Under the pieces are notes generated by a model. That model had not been told where the DNA came from. It saw only the letters and a program-made list of their open reading frames with translations, and did not search any database. Made by a program: the position numbers and the translations under genes. A stretch of 64,000 nucleotides of DNA, taken from assembly GCA_025055975.1 (NCBI GenBank), contig JANWWM010000063.1, positions 1-64,000 of the forward strand. The letters run 5' to 3'. Shown piece by piece: positions 25,335-34,016 of this stretch (positions are counted from its first letter, which is position 1; each line of letters starts with the position of its first letter). Source of the DNA: Chloroherpetonaceae bacterium (lineage in GTDB: Bacteria; Bacteroidota; Chlorobiia; Chlorobiales; Thermochlorobacteraceae).

Positions 25335-27343
25335 CGTCGCGGCTTTTTTTTCGTGGTCGATTCGGTTGCGAAAAATTGTTGCACGTCGGCTTCGAGGCGC
25401 GAGACGAAATCGCGCTCGTAGCCCGAATGGCGCGCCACCACGGCGCCGTTGCGAATCACGATGGCGGAGGGCAAGTAGGCGACGCGATACGCCATCAGCG
25501 TGGCTTTGTCCGCCGTCGCAAACGGGAAACTGTATCCGTAGTCCGCCGGCGCGGCTTTGACGGTCGAAAGCGCGCTATCGGCATCGATGGCGTATAGCTC
25601 CACGCCGCGCGCTCGATACTTGGCGTGCAAGAGCTGCAAATCCGAGAAGAGCAATCGGCTCAACGTGGAAGCGGGCGACCAAAAGTAGAGCACGATGATT
25701 TTTTCGCCTTGCGCGTTGACGACGCTCGTCGAGCCATCGATGAACTTGAGCGAAAAGTTCGGCGCGTTTTCGGGCATCGAGGCGCGGATTTGCTCGATTT
25801 TGTCTTGCAAGGTTTCCTTCGGGCGCAAGCGCGGCTTGAAGTTTCGGACGAGCCATTCGCGTCGTTCAGGCGAAGCGTTGTAGGCAAGAGAGCGATAGGC
25901 GTAATCTTGCGCGTCGCTCCTGTCGATGTTCATCAGCGCGTTGGCGAGTTCGTAGTAAATCTCGGCGCGGCGCGACAGGCACGTTTTCGCGGCTTGTCGC
26001 AAATTGGAAATGGCGTTGTTCAGTTCGCCCACGCGCCGATACGCCTTGCCGATGCAGTAATAGGCTCGCCCGATGAGGTCGTTCTTGGCTTCGCCGCTTT
26101 CGATCGCCGACGAGACGAACTCGCGCTCCGCGCCGACGTTCAAAAACGACGTTGGCTCTTTGCTCTCCAAAACTTGCATCGCTTTCGCCGCCAGCTCGAT
26201 CGCCAAGCCGCCGTATTCTTGCGACTCGGCGAAGCGTTCCGCGAACAGCAAGATGGTTTGCGCGTCGTAGACCTGCTTGTCGTAATCGAGCCGCAAGAGC
26301 TCCTTCACGTAGGGCATCGCGCGGGAAAGGTCGATTTTGCCGTAGTAGTCGAAAAGGTAACGCGCGGCGGCGGTCATTACGCCGTTTTGGCGCAGGCTTG
26401 GCAGGTTGCGTCGCCACACTTTTTCCGCGAAGATTGCGGCGCGGTCGGCATAGACCTTTTGATTGGCGATGTAGTAGAAAAGCATCTCTTGATACATCTT
26501 GGGCGTGAGCGGGTGCGAGGGGTATTTGTCCGTCATCACGCCGAGCGCCAGTTCGCGTTTGTCGACATCGAGCTCGATTGAGAAGCGGTTGTAGAGATTG
26601 AGCGGGTGCAGATACGAATCGGGCGAATCTTGCAGAACGCGATTGGCTTTGACCTTGTCGCCAATGCCGTAGATGTAAGTGAGCGCGATGGCTTGAAGCA
26701 AATCGGCGTTGTTGCGGCGCAGGCGACGCGCCTCCGCCATCTGCGCTTCGATTTCCGCGAGGGCTTCGTCGGTTCGCCCTTTCGAGTCGTAGTAGAGCGA
26801 CCAATAGAGAATGTAAGCGTCGTAGGTGTCGGGATAGCGTTCGAGTTCGGCGCGGAGTTTGGCGAGCACGGAATCGACGGGCGCTTTGGAGCGCAGCATC
26901 GCTTGCGCGACGCGGTAGAACGTGGCTTTGACGGGTCGTTTGGTTCGATTGTCCAGAATCGGAAAGTTCTTCGTGGCGAGCGTGTCTTCGTCGGGAACGC
27001 CCTTGACGTAGTAAGACATCAGTTGCGCGTTGCGCGGCACGAACACATTAGCGAACCAAATCGTGTCGTTGAGCCGTTGGAGCGGCGCGCTTCTCACGTT
27101 GGGCGAAGCGTATTCGAAAAACGTGGGCGACCAAAAGTTGAGCGCATAAACGGCGACGGGAGAGAGATTTTTCGCGTCCTTCGGCGCGCGATAAACGAGG
27201 CTGAACGAATCCTCGACGATCGCCGAATCGGCTTTGAGCATATCGAGAGGATTGACTTCCTCCGCCTCTTCTTCAAGCGTGATGCAAGCCGACAGCGAAA
27301 GCAGAAACAAGACGGGAACGAACAGCAGAACGCGAAGCGGCAT
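25331..27343 (-). CDS. TPR lipoprotein with cysteine-less thioredoxin-like C-terminal domain
   Basis: About 670 residues from ATG 27343 (27379 is an alternative). The signal MPLRVLLFVPVLFLLSLSAC has lipobox LSAC, so the protein is lipid-anchored. The middle is helical with tetratricopeptide-like segments (IGRAYYCIGKAYRRVGELNNAISNL, KTCLSRRAEIYYELANALMNI). The last ~140 residues are a TlpA/AhpC-like thioredoxin fold: IIVLYFWSPASTLSRLLFS, ARGVELYAIDADS, YRVAYLPSAIVI (the cis-proline region). Where redox members have CxxC after FW, this one has none, so it cannot act as a disulfide reductase. Possibly a scaffold. It overlaps the HAS-barrel gene by four bases. Confidence 0.72.
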   Translation of the reverse strand: MPLRVLLFVPVLFLLSLSACITLEEEAEEVNPLDMLKADSAIVEDSFSLVYRAPKDAKNLSPVAVYALNFWSPTFFEYASPNVRSAPLQRLNDTIWFANVFVPRNAQLMSYYVKGVPDEDTLATKNFPILDNRTKRPVKATFYRVAQAMLRSKAPVDSVLAKLRAELERYPDTYDAYILYWSLYYDSKGRTDEALAEIEAQMAEARRLRRNNADLLQAIALTYIYGIGDKVKANRVLQDSPDSYLHPLNLYNRFSIELDVDKRELALGVMTDKYPSHPLTPKMYQEMLFYYIANQKVYADRAAIFAEKVWRRNLPSLRQNGVMTAAARYLFDYYGKIDLSRAMPYVKELLRLDYDKQVYDAQTILLFAERFAESQEYGGLAIELAAKAMQVLESKEPTSFLNVGAEREFVSSAIESGEAKNDLIGRAYYCIGKAYRRVGELNNAISNLRQAAKTCLSRRAEIYYELANALMNIDRSDAQDYAYRSLAYNASPERREWLVRNFKPRLRPKETLQDKIEQIRASMPENAPNFSLKFIDGSTSVVNAQGEKIIVLYFWSPASTLSRLLFSDLQLLHAKYRARGVELYAIDADSALSTVKAAPADYGYSFPFATADKATLMAYRVAYLPSAIVIRNGAVVARHSGYERDFVSRLEADVQQFFATESTTKKKPRR

Positions 27344-27389
27344 CTGCGACGTGGCGAATGGACAAGGGTTCAATCGCATTTGGCGGTTT

Positions 27390-28544
27390 TTAGATGATTG
27401 CGGCGCGTTTCGAGGCGACCTTCGCGGAATCGGAAATTCTGACCCCTCTTTTGAGGCACTGTTTTTCCAAGAGTTCAAAGAACCGCTTTTCGTCGTCCTT
27501 TTTGACGGCGGCAAGCTCGTGCGCTTCCATCAACGTCATTGGATACCCTTTGCCTTTCTCCAAATCGTCCATCACGACGGAATGCATCAAATCCACGTGA
27601 CCTTTCTCGTAGCACCATGCGGGGAACTCGACGCGCGCGATTTCATTGCCTGCGTGAAGATAGAAAAAATAAACCTTATCGGGATTGGAATAATGCTTCT
27701 CGACGATGTCGGAGCGGCTTTGGAAGATGGCGGAACGCTCGCCTTTGCGCAAGTAGGCTCGGAAAATCTCCGCGTCCGAGAGCGTTTCGGGGCGAATGCC
27801 CGCGCGTTGCAAATCGTCCGCCGCCAAACATTCCACCGCTTTGGCGACGCTTTCCGTTTCGGGCAGGCTTTTGTAGGCGAGAACGGGAATGTTGGCTTGA
27901 CGAAACTCGGCGAGTTTTTCGATGAACTCTTTGCGCAGCGCCTCGGCGTTTTTGAGCGTCCAACAAATGAGCGTTCCATCGGCGATGGCGAGAATGGGTC
28001 GCGCTTCGACGCGGTGATTTTTCGCCACGTGCAATAGCGCGGAAAGCTCTTTCGTTTGTCGCAGCGCGTTGACTTGGTCGTTGGCGATGCGCATTAAGCT
28101 CGTTTCGCTCCCCTTGTCCTCAATGTCTTTTGGCGGCGCGCCTTTGAAGTAATTTTTGAAAAACGTCTCCGCGTCGTAGAGTTTGGCGTAGGCGTTCATT
28201 GCGGGCTTTTCGCTCGCGCCGATGTGAAAGCAAATTTGGCTGAAATTCAAGAGGCAGAAGTTGAGCAGTCGGTCGGGGTAAATTTGCGAGCCGTCGGCGG
28301 AGCAAATCGTGAAGACGTCGGGGCGCTTCGGGCAAGGAACGCGCTTGCTGGGCGACTCCACGAGGCGCGGCGCGATGGTGCTTTGGAGCGTTTCGGGAAA
28401 GTCGCGCCATTGCTTGACGAAGAGAGAATCGTCGCGGAACAATCGCTCCAACAAGGGTTTCAATTCGCCAAGGCGTTTATGCTCGGCTGCGACCTTTTCG
28501 GCGAAGCGTTCAAGGGTTGGATAAATCGCTTGCAGTTGAAGCAT
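27390..28544 (-). CDS. nurA: NurA-domain nuclease
   Basis: 384 residues from ATG 28544, just 7 bases after the TPR gene. The NurA fold is recognised by ICSADGSQIYPD (D84, G85, S86), LAIADGTLICWTL about 140 residues later and the C-terminal YLHAGNEIARVEFPAWC. These three blocks hold the manganese-binding acids of NurA 5'-3' nucleases. In archaea NurA works with the HerA translocase to resect DNA double-strand breaks; many bacteria have NurA-domain proteins of less certain role. A HAS-barrel protein lies two genes downstream, while a full HerA ATPase is not in the window. Confidence 0.75.
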   Translation of the reverse strand: MLQLQAIYPTLERFAEKVAAEHKRLGELKPLLERLFRDDSLFVKQWRDFPETLQSTIAPRLVESPSKRVPCPKRPDVFTICSADGSQIYPDRLLNFCLLNFSQICFHIGASEKPAMNAYAKLYDAETFFKNYFKGAPPKDIEDKGSETSLMRIANDQVNALRQTKELSALLHVAKNHRVEARPILAIADGTLICWTLKNAEALRKEFIEKLAEFRQANIPVLAYKSLPETESVAKAVECLAADDLQRAGIRPETLSDAEIFRAYLRKGERSAIFQSRSDIVEKHYSNPDKVYFFYLHAGNEIARVEFPAWCYEKGHVDLMHSVVMDDLEKGKGYPMTLMEAHELAAVKKDDEKRFFELLEKQCLKRGVRISDSAKVASKRAAII

Positions 28545-28551
28545 TCGCGGG

Positions 28552-29295
28552 TTAGTTGAGTTCCGAGAGAAGCGCGAAGGCTTCTTGTTTTCGGGCTTCG
28601 TCGCCAAACTCCGTCGCAGGCATTTGCGAAATGAGCGCGAGTTCTTTTTTCGCCTCGTCAATCTGCTTCTTCTTCGCAAGGGCGCGGGCGTAATCCAAGT
28701 GGAACATAATGTATCCTTTTCTCAACTCGGTCGCCTTTTTGAGATGCGCGAGCGCCTCGTCGAGATTGCCCCAATCCAGCCCCAAGGGTTTGCGCACGAC
28801 TTTGGGCTGTTCGGCGAGTTTGAGATGCGCCCTGCCCAAGATGTAGTGCGCGGAAGCGAGAACCTGCTCGCCCGCGTTGTTGAGCTTGATGGCTTTTTCC
28901 GCGTCGTCTCGCGTGGCTTTGACCATATCGGCGACCGACAGCACGCCTTTGAACAGCGCGACCTTTCCGCGCGCCGCCGCTCGACGCACATAGCCCAACG
29001 CATGATTCGGATTCTGCGCGACGGCTTCTTCGGCAAGTTCCAACGCTTTGAGATAAATTTTCTCCTGCTCGCTTTCTTTCTGCTCGTCGCCATAGAGAAT
29101 GAGCGCGCGCGAGTAGCGACACAGCACGTCGTAATCCTTCGGCGCGAGCTTGTAGGCTTCCTCAATGGCTTTTTTGGCTTCGGCGAGATTGCGCGCTTCA
29201 AGCATCGCGTCGGTCTTTTCGCACAAGGCTTTCACGTCTTGCGCCGCAAGGCGAAGCGGCGCAAGGAGCAACAGCACGACGAGCAGACGGTTCAT
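28552..29295 (-). CDS. Exported TPR protein
   Basis: A 247-residue protein with a signal peptide (LLVVLLLLAPLRLAAQ). The mature part is made of tetratricopeptide helices: DAMLEARNLAEAKKAIEEAYKLAPKDYDVLCRYSRAL is spread over the first 60 residues, then AEEAVAQNPNHALGYVRRAAARG and HYILGRAHLKLAE, with FHLDYARALAKKKQIDEAKKEL near the end. The spacing resembles the RMD/FAP-type TPR proteins of mitochondria and FCB bacteria. It is the first gene of the minus-strand run that continues with NurA. Function unknown; probably a periplasmic adaptor. Confidence 0.75.
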   Translation of the reverse strand: MNRLLVVLLLLAPLRLAAQDVKALCEKTDAMLEARNLAEAKKAIEEAYKLAPKDYDVLCRYSRALILYGDEQKESEQEKIYLKALELAEEAVAQNPNHALGYVRRAAARGKVALFKGVLSVADMVKATRDDAEKAIKLNNAGEQVLASAHYILGRAHLKLAEQPKVVRKPLGLDWGNLDEALAHLKKATELRKGYIMFHLDYARALAKKKQIDEAKKELALISQMPATEFGDEARKQEAFALLSELN

Positions 29296-29329
29296 TGAGC
29301 GGTTTGATTGGGTTTTGTTAATTTGACCC

Positions 29330-29337
29330 GCAATTTA
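29330..29337 (-). promoter_or_regulatory. Possible -7 element TAAATTGC for the TPR-NurA run
   Basis: On the minus strand, 34 bases before the TPR gene start. The same octamer appears at 23031 (minus) and 50019 (plus), in similar positions. Confidence 0.35.
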
Positions 29338-29361
29338 CGCAAACGCAAAAAACTTCTTTCA

Positions 29362-30276
29362 ATGAAACGCGCCGTCTTCGCGCTTTTGTGCGTTTTGCTT
29401 TCGCCCGCTCTTCTGGCGCAACGCGAGCAAGCGAGTTTTCGCTACGAAGAATTCGGAACGACGACGTTTTCAAATCCCGAACCGCAACGACTATCTCCCA
29501 GCGCGCGATTCGGCGCAAGACAAGCGCAACTGAATTTGAGCTTTCGAACCCTTTTGGGCGAAGAGGGCGAAACGGTCATTCACAACGGATTTCAATACCG
29601 CTACCTTTTGGCAGATTTTGCGAATGTTCTGCTAAACGCGGGTTCGCTTCCCCCCGAACCATACCCCAGCAAAGAATTCCATTTCCTCTTCTACGACTTT
29701 CTTGCGCTTCATTCGCTTTCGGACGCATACACGCTCGTGGCGGCGTTTCGCCCTGGCATTTTCTCCGACTTCAAAAACGTTGCGAGCGAGCACTTTCGCA
29801 TCGAGGGCGCGGTCTTCATCGATCGGCAGATGAGCGAATCGCTCACGATGGGGCTTGGCGTGGCGCGATCGAGCAATTTCGGGCGCGTCTTGATTCTGCC
29901 GATTCTGCACGTGCTCTACTTTGGCGGCTCGACCTTTATGCTCGATATGTTGATTCCGTCGCGGGCGGAACTGTGGTTTTATCCGACGAAATCGCTTGAA
30001 GCGGGCGTGAGCCTTTCGCTGTCGGGCAGTCAATACGCGATTGGCGAGAAAAATCCTTTTTCCGCGAATCAGTTTGGCTTTGCAAACGCGACCATCAGCC
30101 CGATTCTTCGCTACAATCTTTTCGCCAAACTTTATCTCTCGGCGGAATTGGGCTACGCGTTTGTGCGTCGCGCGGAGCTTGTGAACAATCGGCTTGAAGG
30201 CGATTTGCGCTTCGTTCAGCGCTTCAACCCCGCGAACGTTTGGCTCATGCGCTTTGGCTTGCAAACGACGTATTGA
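29362..30276 (+). CDS. Outer-membrane beta-barrel protein, DUF6268-like
   Basis: A 304-residue exported protein starting at ATG 29362 with signal peptide AVFALLCVLLSPALLAQ. The rest has alternating aromatic beta strands ending in RFGLQTTY, a typical outer-membrane terminus. Segments such as YTLVAAFRPGIFSDF, FRIEGAVFIDRQMSESLTMGLGVAR and SRAELWFYPTKSLEAGVSLSLSGSQY resemble the DUF6268 family of Bacteroidota. Function unknown. It is divergent from the TPR-NurA run and convergent with the protoporphyrinogen oxidase gene. Confidence 0.7.
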   Translation: MKRAVFALLCVLLSPALLAQREQASFRYEEFGTTTFSNPEPQRLSPSARFGARQAQLNLSFRTLLGEEGETVIHNGFQYRYLLADFANVLLNAGSLPPEPYPSKEFHFLFYDFLALHSLSDAYTLVAAFRPGIFSDFKNVASEHFRIEGAVFIDRQMSESLTMGLGVARSSNFGRVLILPILHVLYFGGSTFMLDMLIPSRAELWFYPTKSLEAGVSLSLSGSQYAIGEKNPFSANQFGFANATISPILRYNLFAKLYLSAELGYAFVRRAELVNNRLEGDLRFVQRFNPANVWLMRFGLQTTY

Positions 30277-30365
30277 AGCGAGAAGCGCGGAGCGAGAACT
30301 CGAGATTCAACTCGCAATTTTCGGGGTTCTTCGCCATGCTCGGATCGACAACGGAAAACGCCCAT

Positions 30366-31712
30366 TTATCCTTTGGCGGCGAGCAGTTTTCGGGCGATTT
30401 CTTCGGCTTGCGCGACCGTGTCGGGAACGGAAACGCCGCCGCGCCAATTGCCCGCGAAGGCAAGCGTTTTTTCTCGCGCCTCAAACGCTTCGACTTTGGC
30501 TAAAATCTCCGAGTGCCCCACGCGATACTGCGGAATGGCGCGCTCCCACTTGGCGACGCTTTCCACGACGGGACGCGCTTTGAGGTTCAAAATCGATTGC
30601 AGTTCCGACGTTGCCACTTCAATGAGCGTGCCGTCGCTGTATTTGACGAGTTCGGGCTTGCGCGAACCGCCGAGAAAGACCGTGAAGGCGACGGTTTGGT
30701 AGCGCGATGGAAAAATCGCGCTATTGTAGACCGCGCCCAAAATCTGCCGCTCTTCCTTTTCGGGCGCAAGAAACCCAAAGCCTTGCGGTTGCGGAACTTC
30801 CTCTCGCGTAAAGCACAAGAAGACTTGCGCGACGGGCGAGTATCGAATCGCGGCGAGCGCGTCAGCCAGCGTTCGATCGAGCGGCTGAACGAGAGCCGCC
30901 GTCGCGTCGGCAGGCGTGGCGAAAACCACGTGCGTCGCCTCGATGGATCTCATCTCGTTTTGTTGCGCGTAGAAGACGCGCCATTTTCCGTCTTCGCGCT
31001 GAATGTCTTGCGCTTCCGCGCCGCGCTCGATCGACGCGCCCAGAGCGGACGAGAGTTTTTGAATCATCGCGTAAATGCCGCCCGCAAACGAAAACATTTT
31101 TCCCGAATAAGATTTCGGTTCGCGCTTTGCGGCTTTCGCTTTCGCCAACGCGCCTTTGACGACGCTTCCGCATTCCGACTCCAACTCGTAGAGCGTTTTG
31201 AACGCGGCGCGCGCCGAAAGGTCTTCGGGCTTTGCGGCATAGACGCCGACGAGAAACGGGTTCAGGGCGTAATCCAAAATCTCTCTGCCGAAGCGCCGCT
31301 CCGCAAACTCGGCGAGGGTTTCTTCGCGCGTGGCTTTGGCGATGAAGGGTTCGCGCAGCAGCCGAAGTTTCGCGCCCAGCGAGAAGAGCCGCGTCGAAAG
31401 AAAGGCTATCGGGGAATCGGGGAACGGAAGAAGTTTGCCGCGCTTCAAAATCCATCGCGCGTTGGCTTGCGGCGAGGCGAAGAGCATTTCGCCGCGCAGT
31501 CCCAAATCGTCGATGAGTCGACGAATCGCGTCGTTGGATTCGAGCACGGTGTTGGCGCCGATGTCGAAAGGCTCTCCGCCCGCTTTGCGCGCGCCGATTT
31601 TTCCGCCCACGGCTTTCGAGGCTTCGAGCAATTTGACCTCCGCGCCGCCTTGTTTCAAGCGATAAGCGACCGTCAAGCCCGCAAGCCCGCCTCCAATGAC
31701 GACGACATTCAT
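30366..31712 (-). CDS. hemY: Protoporphyrinogen oxidase (HemY-type, FAD)
   Basis: A 448-residue flavoprotein that oxidises protoporphyrinogen IX in haem and chlorophyll synthesis. The FAD-binding GGGLAGLTVAYRL is at residues 7-19, followed by EASKAVGGKIGA and FDIGANTVLES. The central NPFLVGVYAAKPEDLSARAAF is a hallmark of this family, and the end (RVGHSEILAKVEAFEAREKTLAFAGNWRGGVSVPDTV in pieces) gives the last FAD contact. This is the oxygen-dependent class as known from mitochondria and aerobic bacteria, though homologues occur in anaerobes. It ends the opposite way from the outer-membrane gene and is 13 bases downstream of rodA, so the two may be co-transcribed. Confidence 0.88.
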   Translation of the reverse strand: MNVVVIGGGLAGLTVAYRLKQGGAEVKLLEASKAVGGKIGARKAGGEPFDIGANTVLESNDAIRRLIDDLGLRGEMLFASPQANARWILKRGKLLPFPDSPIAFLSTRLFSLGAKLRLLREPFIAKATREETLAEFAERRFGREILDYALNPFLVGVYAAKPEDLSARAAFKTLYELESECGSVVKGALAKAKAAKREPKSYSGKMFSFAGGIYAMIQKLSSALGASIERGAEAQDIQREDGKWRVFYAQQNEMRSIEATHVVFATPADATAALVQPLDRTLADALAAIRYSPVAQVFLCFTREEVPQPQGFGFLAPEKEERQILGAVYNSAIFPSRYQTVAFTVFLGGSRKPELVKYSDGTLIEVATSELQSILNLKARPVVESVAKWERAIPQYRVGHSEILAKVEAFEAREKTLAFAGNWRGGVSVPDTVAQAEEIARKLLAAKG

Positions 31713-31725
31713 CTTGAAACGCGAA

Positions 31726-32976
31726 CTATGAAAAACTCACGTCGCGCCGATGCTTGTAGAAATTCAGCGCGATTCCGACGGCGACCATATTCGCCAACAT
31801 CGATGAGCCGCCGTAGGAAAGAAACGGCAACGGAATGCCAATCACGGGCAGAAGCCCAAGCGTCATTCCAAGATTGATGATCACGTGCCCAAGCAGGAGC
31901 GAGACGAATCCCGTGAGGACGAGAATGGCGAACCTGTTTTTGATTTTTTCCGCGAGACGAACCCATCGAAGCGAAAGCAACAGATACGCCCCAATCACGA
32001 GGCTCGCGCCCCAAAAGCCAAACTCTTCGCCGATGACGCAAAAGATGAAATCCGTCCACTGCGCGGGAATGAAGCGCAGTTGCGTTTGCGTGCCGCGCAA
32101 AAAGCCTTTGCCCCACAAGCCGCCCGACCCGATGGCGATTTTCGCTTGAAGCGCGTTGTAGCCCGCGCCCTGCGGATCGCTCATCGGATCCAAAAAGGTT
32201 TGAATGCGTTTGAGTTGATGCGGCTTCAAAATTTTCGCGGCGTAAAGATTCGATGCGATTCCCAAGCCCGCGCCCGACAGAAGCGACGCAATTGACCAAC
32301 CCCAATCGCGTCGCAACGCGAGCATCAAAATGGCAAGGAAAATTTCGAGCGCGAGAAATCCAAACAGACTGATGAAGCCCAACAGCGCGCATGCCAGCGG
32401 CAAGCCCAAAAGCAAGACATAGTAGAAATCGAACCCCGCCACGACGATCATTGGCACGACGAAGGTCAGATACGTCAGCGCCGTGCCCGCGTCGGGTTGA
32501 AGCAACACCAGAACGCACGGCAACGCCACGATGCCAATGGCGATGACGAACGTTTTGACTTGGCGAATGTCGTTGTCTTTGTTGGAAAGAAATCTTGCGA
32601 GCGCGAGAATCGTAGTGATTTTGGCGATCTCCGATGGTTGAAAACTCGCGCCGCCAATTTGAAGCCAAGCCGCGTTGCCCGCGACTTTGCGAGCGAAGAA
32701 GAGCGCCAATATCAGCGCGACGATGGAGAGCGCGTAAGCGAGGTAGGCGAAATCTTGAAACGTTCGAAGCGGCACGTAAAAAATGACGATCGCCGCCAAC
32801 GCGCCAATCAAAACCCAAGCGACTTGCTTGTGAAAGTTCGAGAGGTTGTCGATGCCGTTGGACGCGCTGTAAATCGCCAACAATCCAAACGCGAGGAGCG
32901 TGATGACGGAAAGCGCGACGCTCCAATCCACGCTCTTCCAAAACTCGCTTCGCTCCGCGTATTCGCCTCGTGGCAT
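31726..32976 (-). CDS. rodA: Peptidoglycan glycosyltransferase RodA (SEDS)
   Basis: A 416-residue SEDS polymerase of the cell-wall elongation complex. The start [13 protein letters not shown] at ATG 32976 precedes the first membrane helix; the longer open frame runs into era and is rejected. About ten membrane segments are seen. Conserved marks are [16 protein letters not shown]-like [68 protein letters not shown] and the terminal [14 protein letters not shown]. The partner transpeptidase and mre genes are not in the window. It is divergent from era, 63 bases apart. Confidence 0.93.
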   Translation of the reverse strand: MPRGEYAERSEFWKSVDWSVALSVITLLAFGLLAIYSASNGIDNLSNFHKQVAWVLIGALAAIVIFYVPLRTFQDFAYLAYALSIVALILALFFARKVAGNAAWLQIGGASFQPSEIAKITTILALARFLSNKDNDIRQVKTFVIAIGIVALPCVLVLLQPDAGTALTYLTFVVPMIVVAGFDFYYVLLLGLPLACALLGFISLFGFLALEIFLAILMLALRRDWGWSIASLLSGAGLGIASNLYAAKILKPHQLKRIQTFLDPMSDPQGAGYNALQAKIAIGSGGLWGKGFLRGTQTQLRFIPAQWTDFIFCVIGEEFGFWGASLVIGAYLLLSLRWVRLAEKIKNRFAILVLTGFVSLLLGHVIINLGMTLGLLPVIGIPLPFLSYGGSSMLANMVAVGIALNFYKHRRDVSFS

Positions 32977-32996
32977 AACGCGCTTTGATTTTTCGG

Positions 32997-33004
32997 TATA
33001 TTCG
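32997..33004 (+). promoter_or_regulatory. -7 element TATATTCG for era
   Basis: 36 bases before the era start; identical octamer at 45175. It lies in the rodA-era divergent spacer. Confidence 0.5.
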
Positions 33005-33039
33005 ATTTTCTGAATCGCGTTGCGAAAATAGCGTTTCTG

Positions 33040-33993
33040 ATGAACGAATCCGAACTCTTGGGCGACAAGCCTTATCCTTTCAAATCGGGCTACGCATGCA
33101 TTTTGGGCGAGCCAAACGCGGGCAAATCCACCTTGCTCAACGCGATTTTGGGCGAGAAACTTTCCATCGTTACGCCAAAGCCGCAAACGACGCGCAAGCA
33201 AGTGCTCGGCATTTTCACCGACGAAAAGGGCGAGCGACCTTGCCAAATCATCTTCATCGATACGCCCGGCATTATGAAGCCCAAATACAAACTCCACAAG
33301 GCGATGCTCAAATTCGCCGACGACGCGCTCGACGACGCGGACGCGCTCGCGCTCGTCATCGACGCGAAACTCTATTCCGAAAAGCGTCGCTCGCTCAAAG
33401 ACGACTTGGCGTTTCAGCGCCTTGCCGACGTTCAAAAGCCCAAAATTCTGACGCTGAACAAAATCGACTTGCTCCGCAAGGAAGACGTTTTGCTCTTGAT
33501 TGATAGGCTTTCCAAAGAAGCCGCGTTCGATGAAATCGTGCCGCTCTCCGCGCTCAAAGCGTTCAACGTGAGCGAACTCATCAAGGCGATTTATCCCTAC
33601 TTGCCTTGCGACAAGCCGTTTTATCCGAGCGACATTTTGAGCGTCGCGCCTGAACGCTTTTTCGTGAGCGAAATCGCGCGCGAAAAAATTTTCACGTTTT
33701 TCCGCAAGGAAATCCCATACTCGACGGAAGTCGTCGTCGAGGCTTTCGAGGAAAACCACGAAAAAAATCCGAAGCGCAAAGACGTGATTCGGTGCGCCAT
33801 CGTGGTCGAGCGCGAGTCGCAAAAAGCCATTCTCATTGGCGAGGGCGGCGCGGCGATTCGCAAAATCGGCGAGGCGGCGCGGCGCGACATCGAGGCGTTT
33901 CTGCGCCGACCCGTCTATCTCGAACTTTTCGTCAAGGTGCGCGAAAATTGGCGCGAGCGCGAAGCGCAACTGCGCGAGTTCGGTTATCGCTAA
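33040..33993 (+). CDS. era: GTPase Era
   Basis: A 317-residue ribosome-assembly GTPase that binds the 3' end of 16S rRNA. G1 is GEPNAGKST (residues 22-30), G2 [14 protein letters not shown]3 [10 protein letters not shown]4 LNKIDLL, then a C-terminal KH domain with [39 protein letters not shown] in pieces, and the final [14 protein letters not shown]. Length and order are standard. It begins after a TATATTCG element and is followed 24 bases later by the large subtilase. Confidence 0.96.
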   Translation: MNESELLGDKPYPFKSGYACILGEPNAGKSTLLNAILGEKLSIVTPKPQTTRKQVLGIFTDEKGERPCQIIFIDTPGIMKPKYKLHKAMLKFADDALDDADALALVIDAKLYSEKRRSLKDDLAFQRLADVQKPKILTLNKIDLLRKEDVLLLIDRLSKEAAFDEIVPLSALKAFNVSELIKAIYPYLPCDKPFYPSDILSVAPERFFVSEIAREKIFTFFRKEIPYSTEVVVEAFEENHEKNPKRKDVIRCAIVVERESQKAILIGEGGAAIRKIGEAARRDIEAFLRRPVYLELFVKVRENWREREAQLREFGYR

Positions 33994-34016
33994 CGCCGCA
34001 AGCGAACCTCTCCGCA

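Noticed and set aside
33792-34016. Longer N terminus for the subtilase
   Set aside because: This part overlaps the end of era in another frame and is Arg-rich; the signal peptide begins at ATG 34017.
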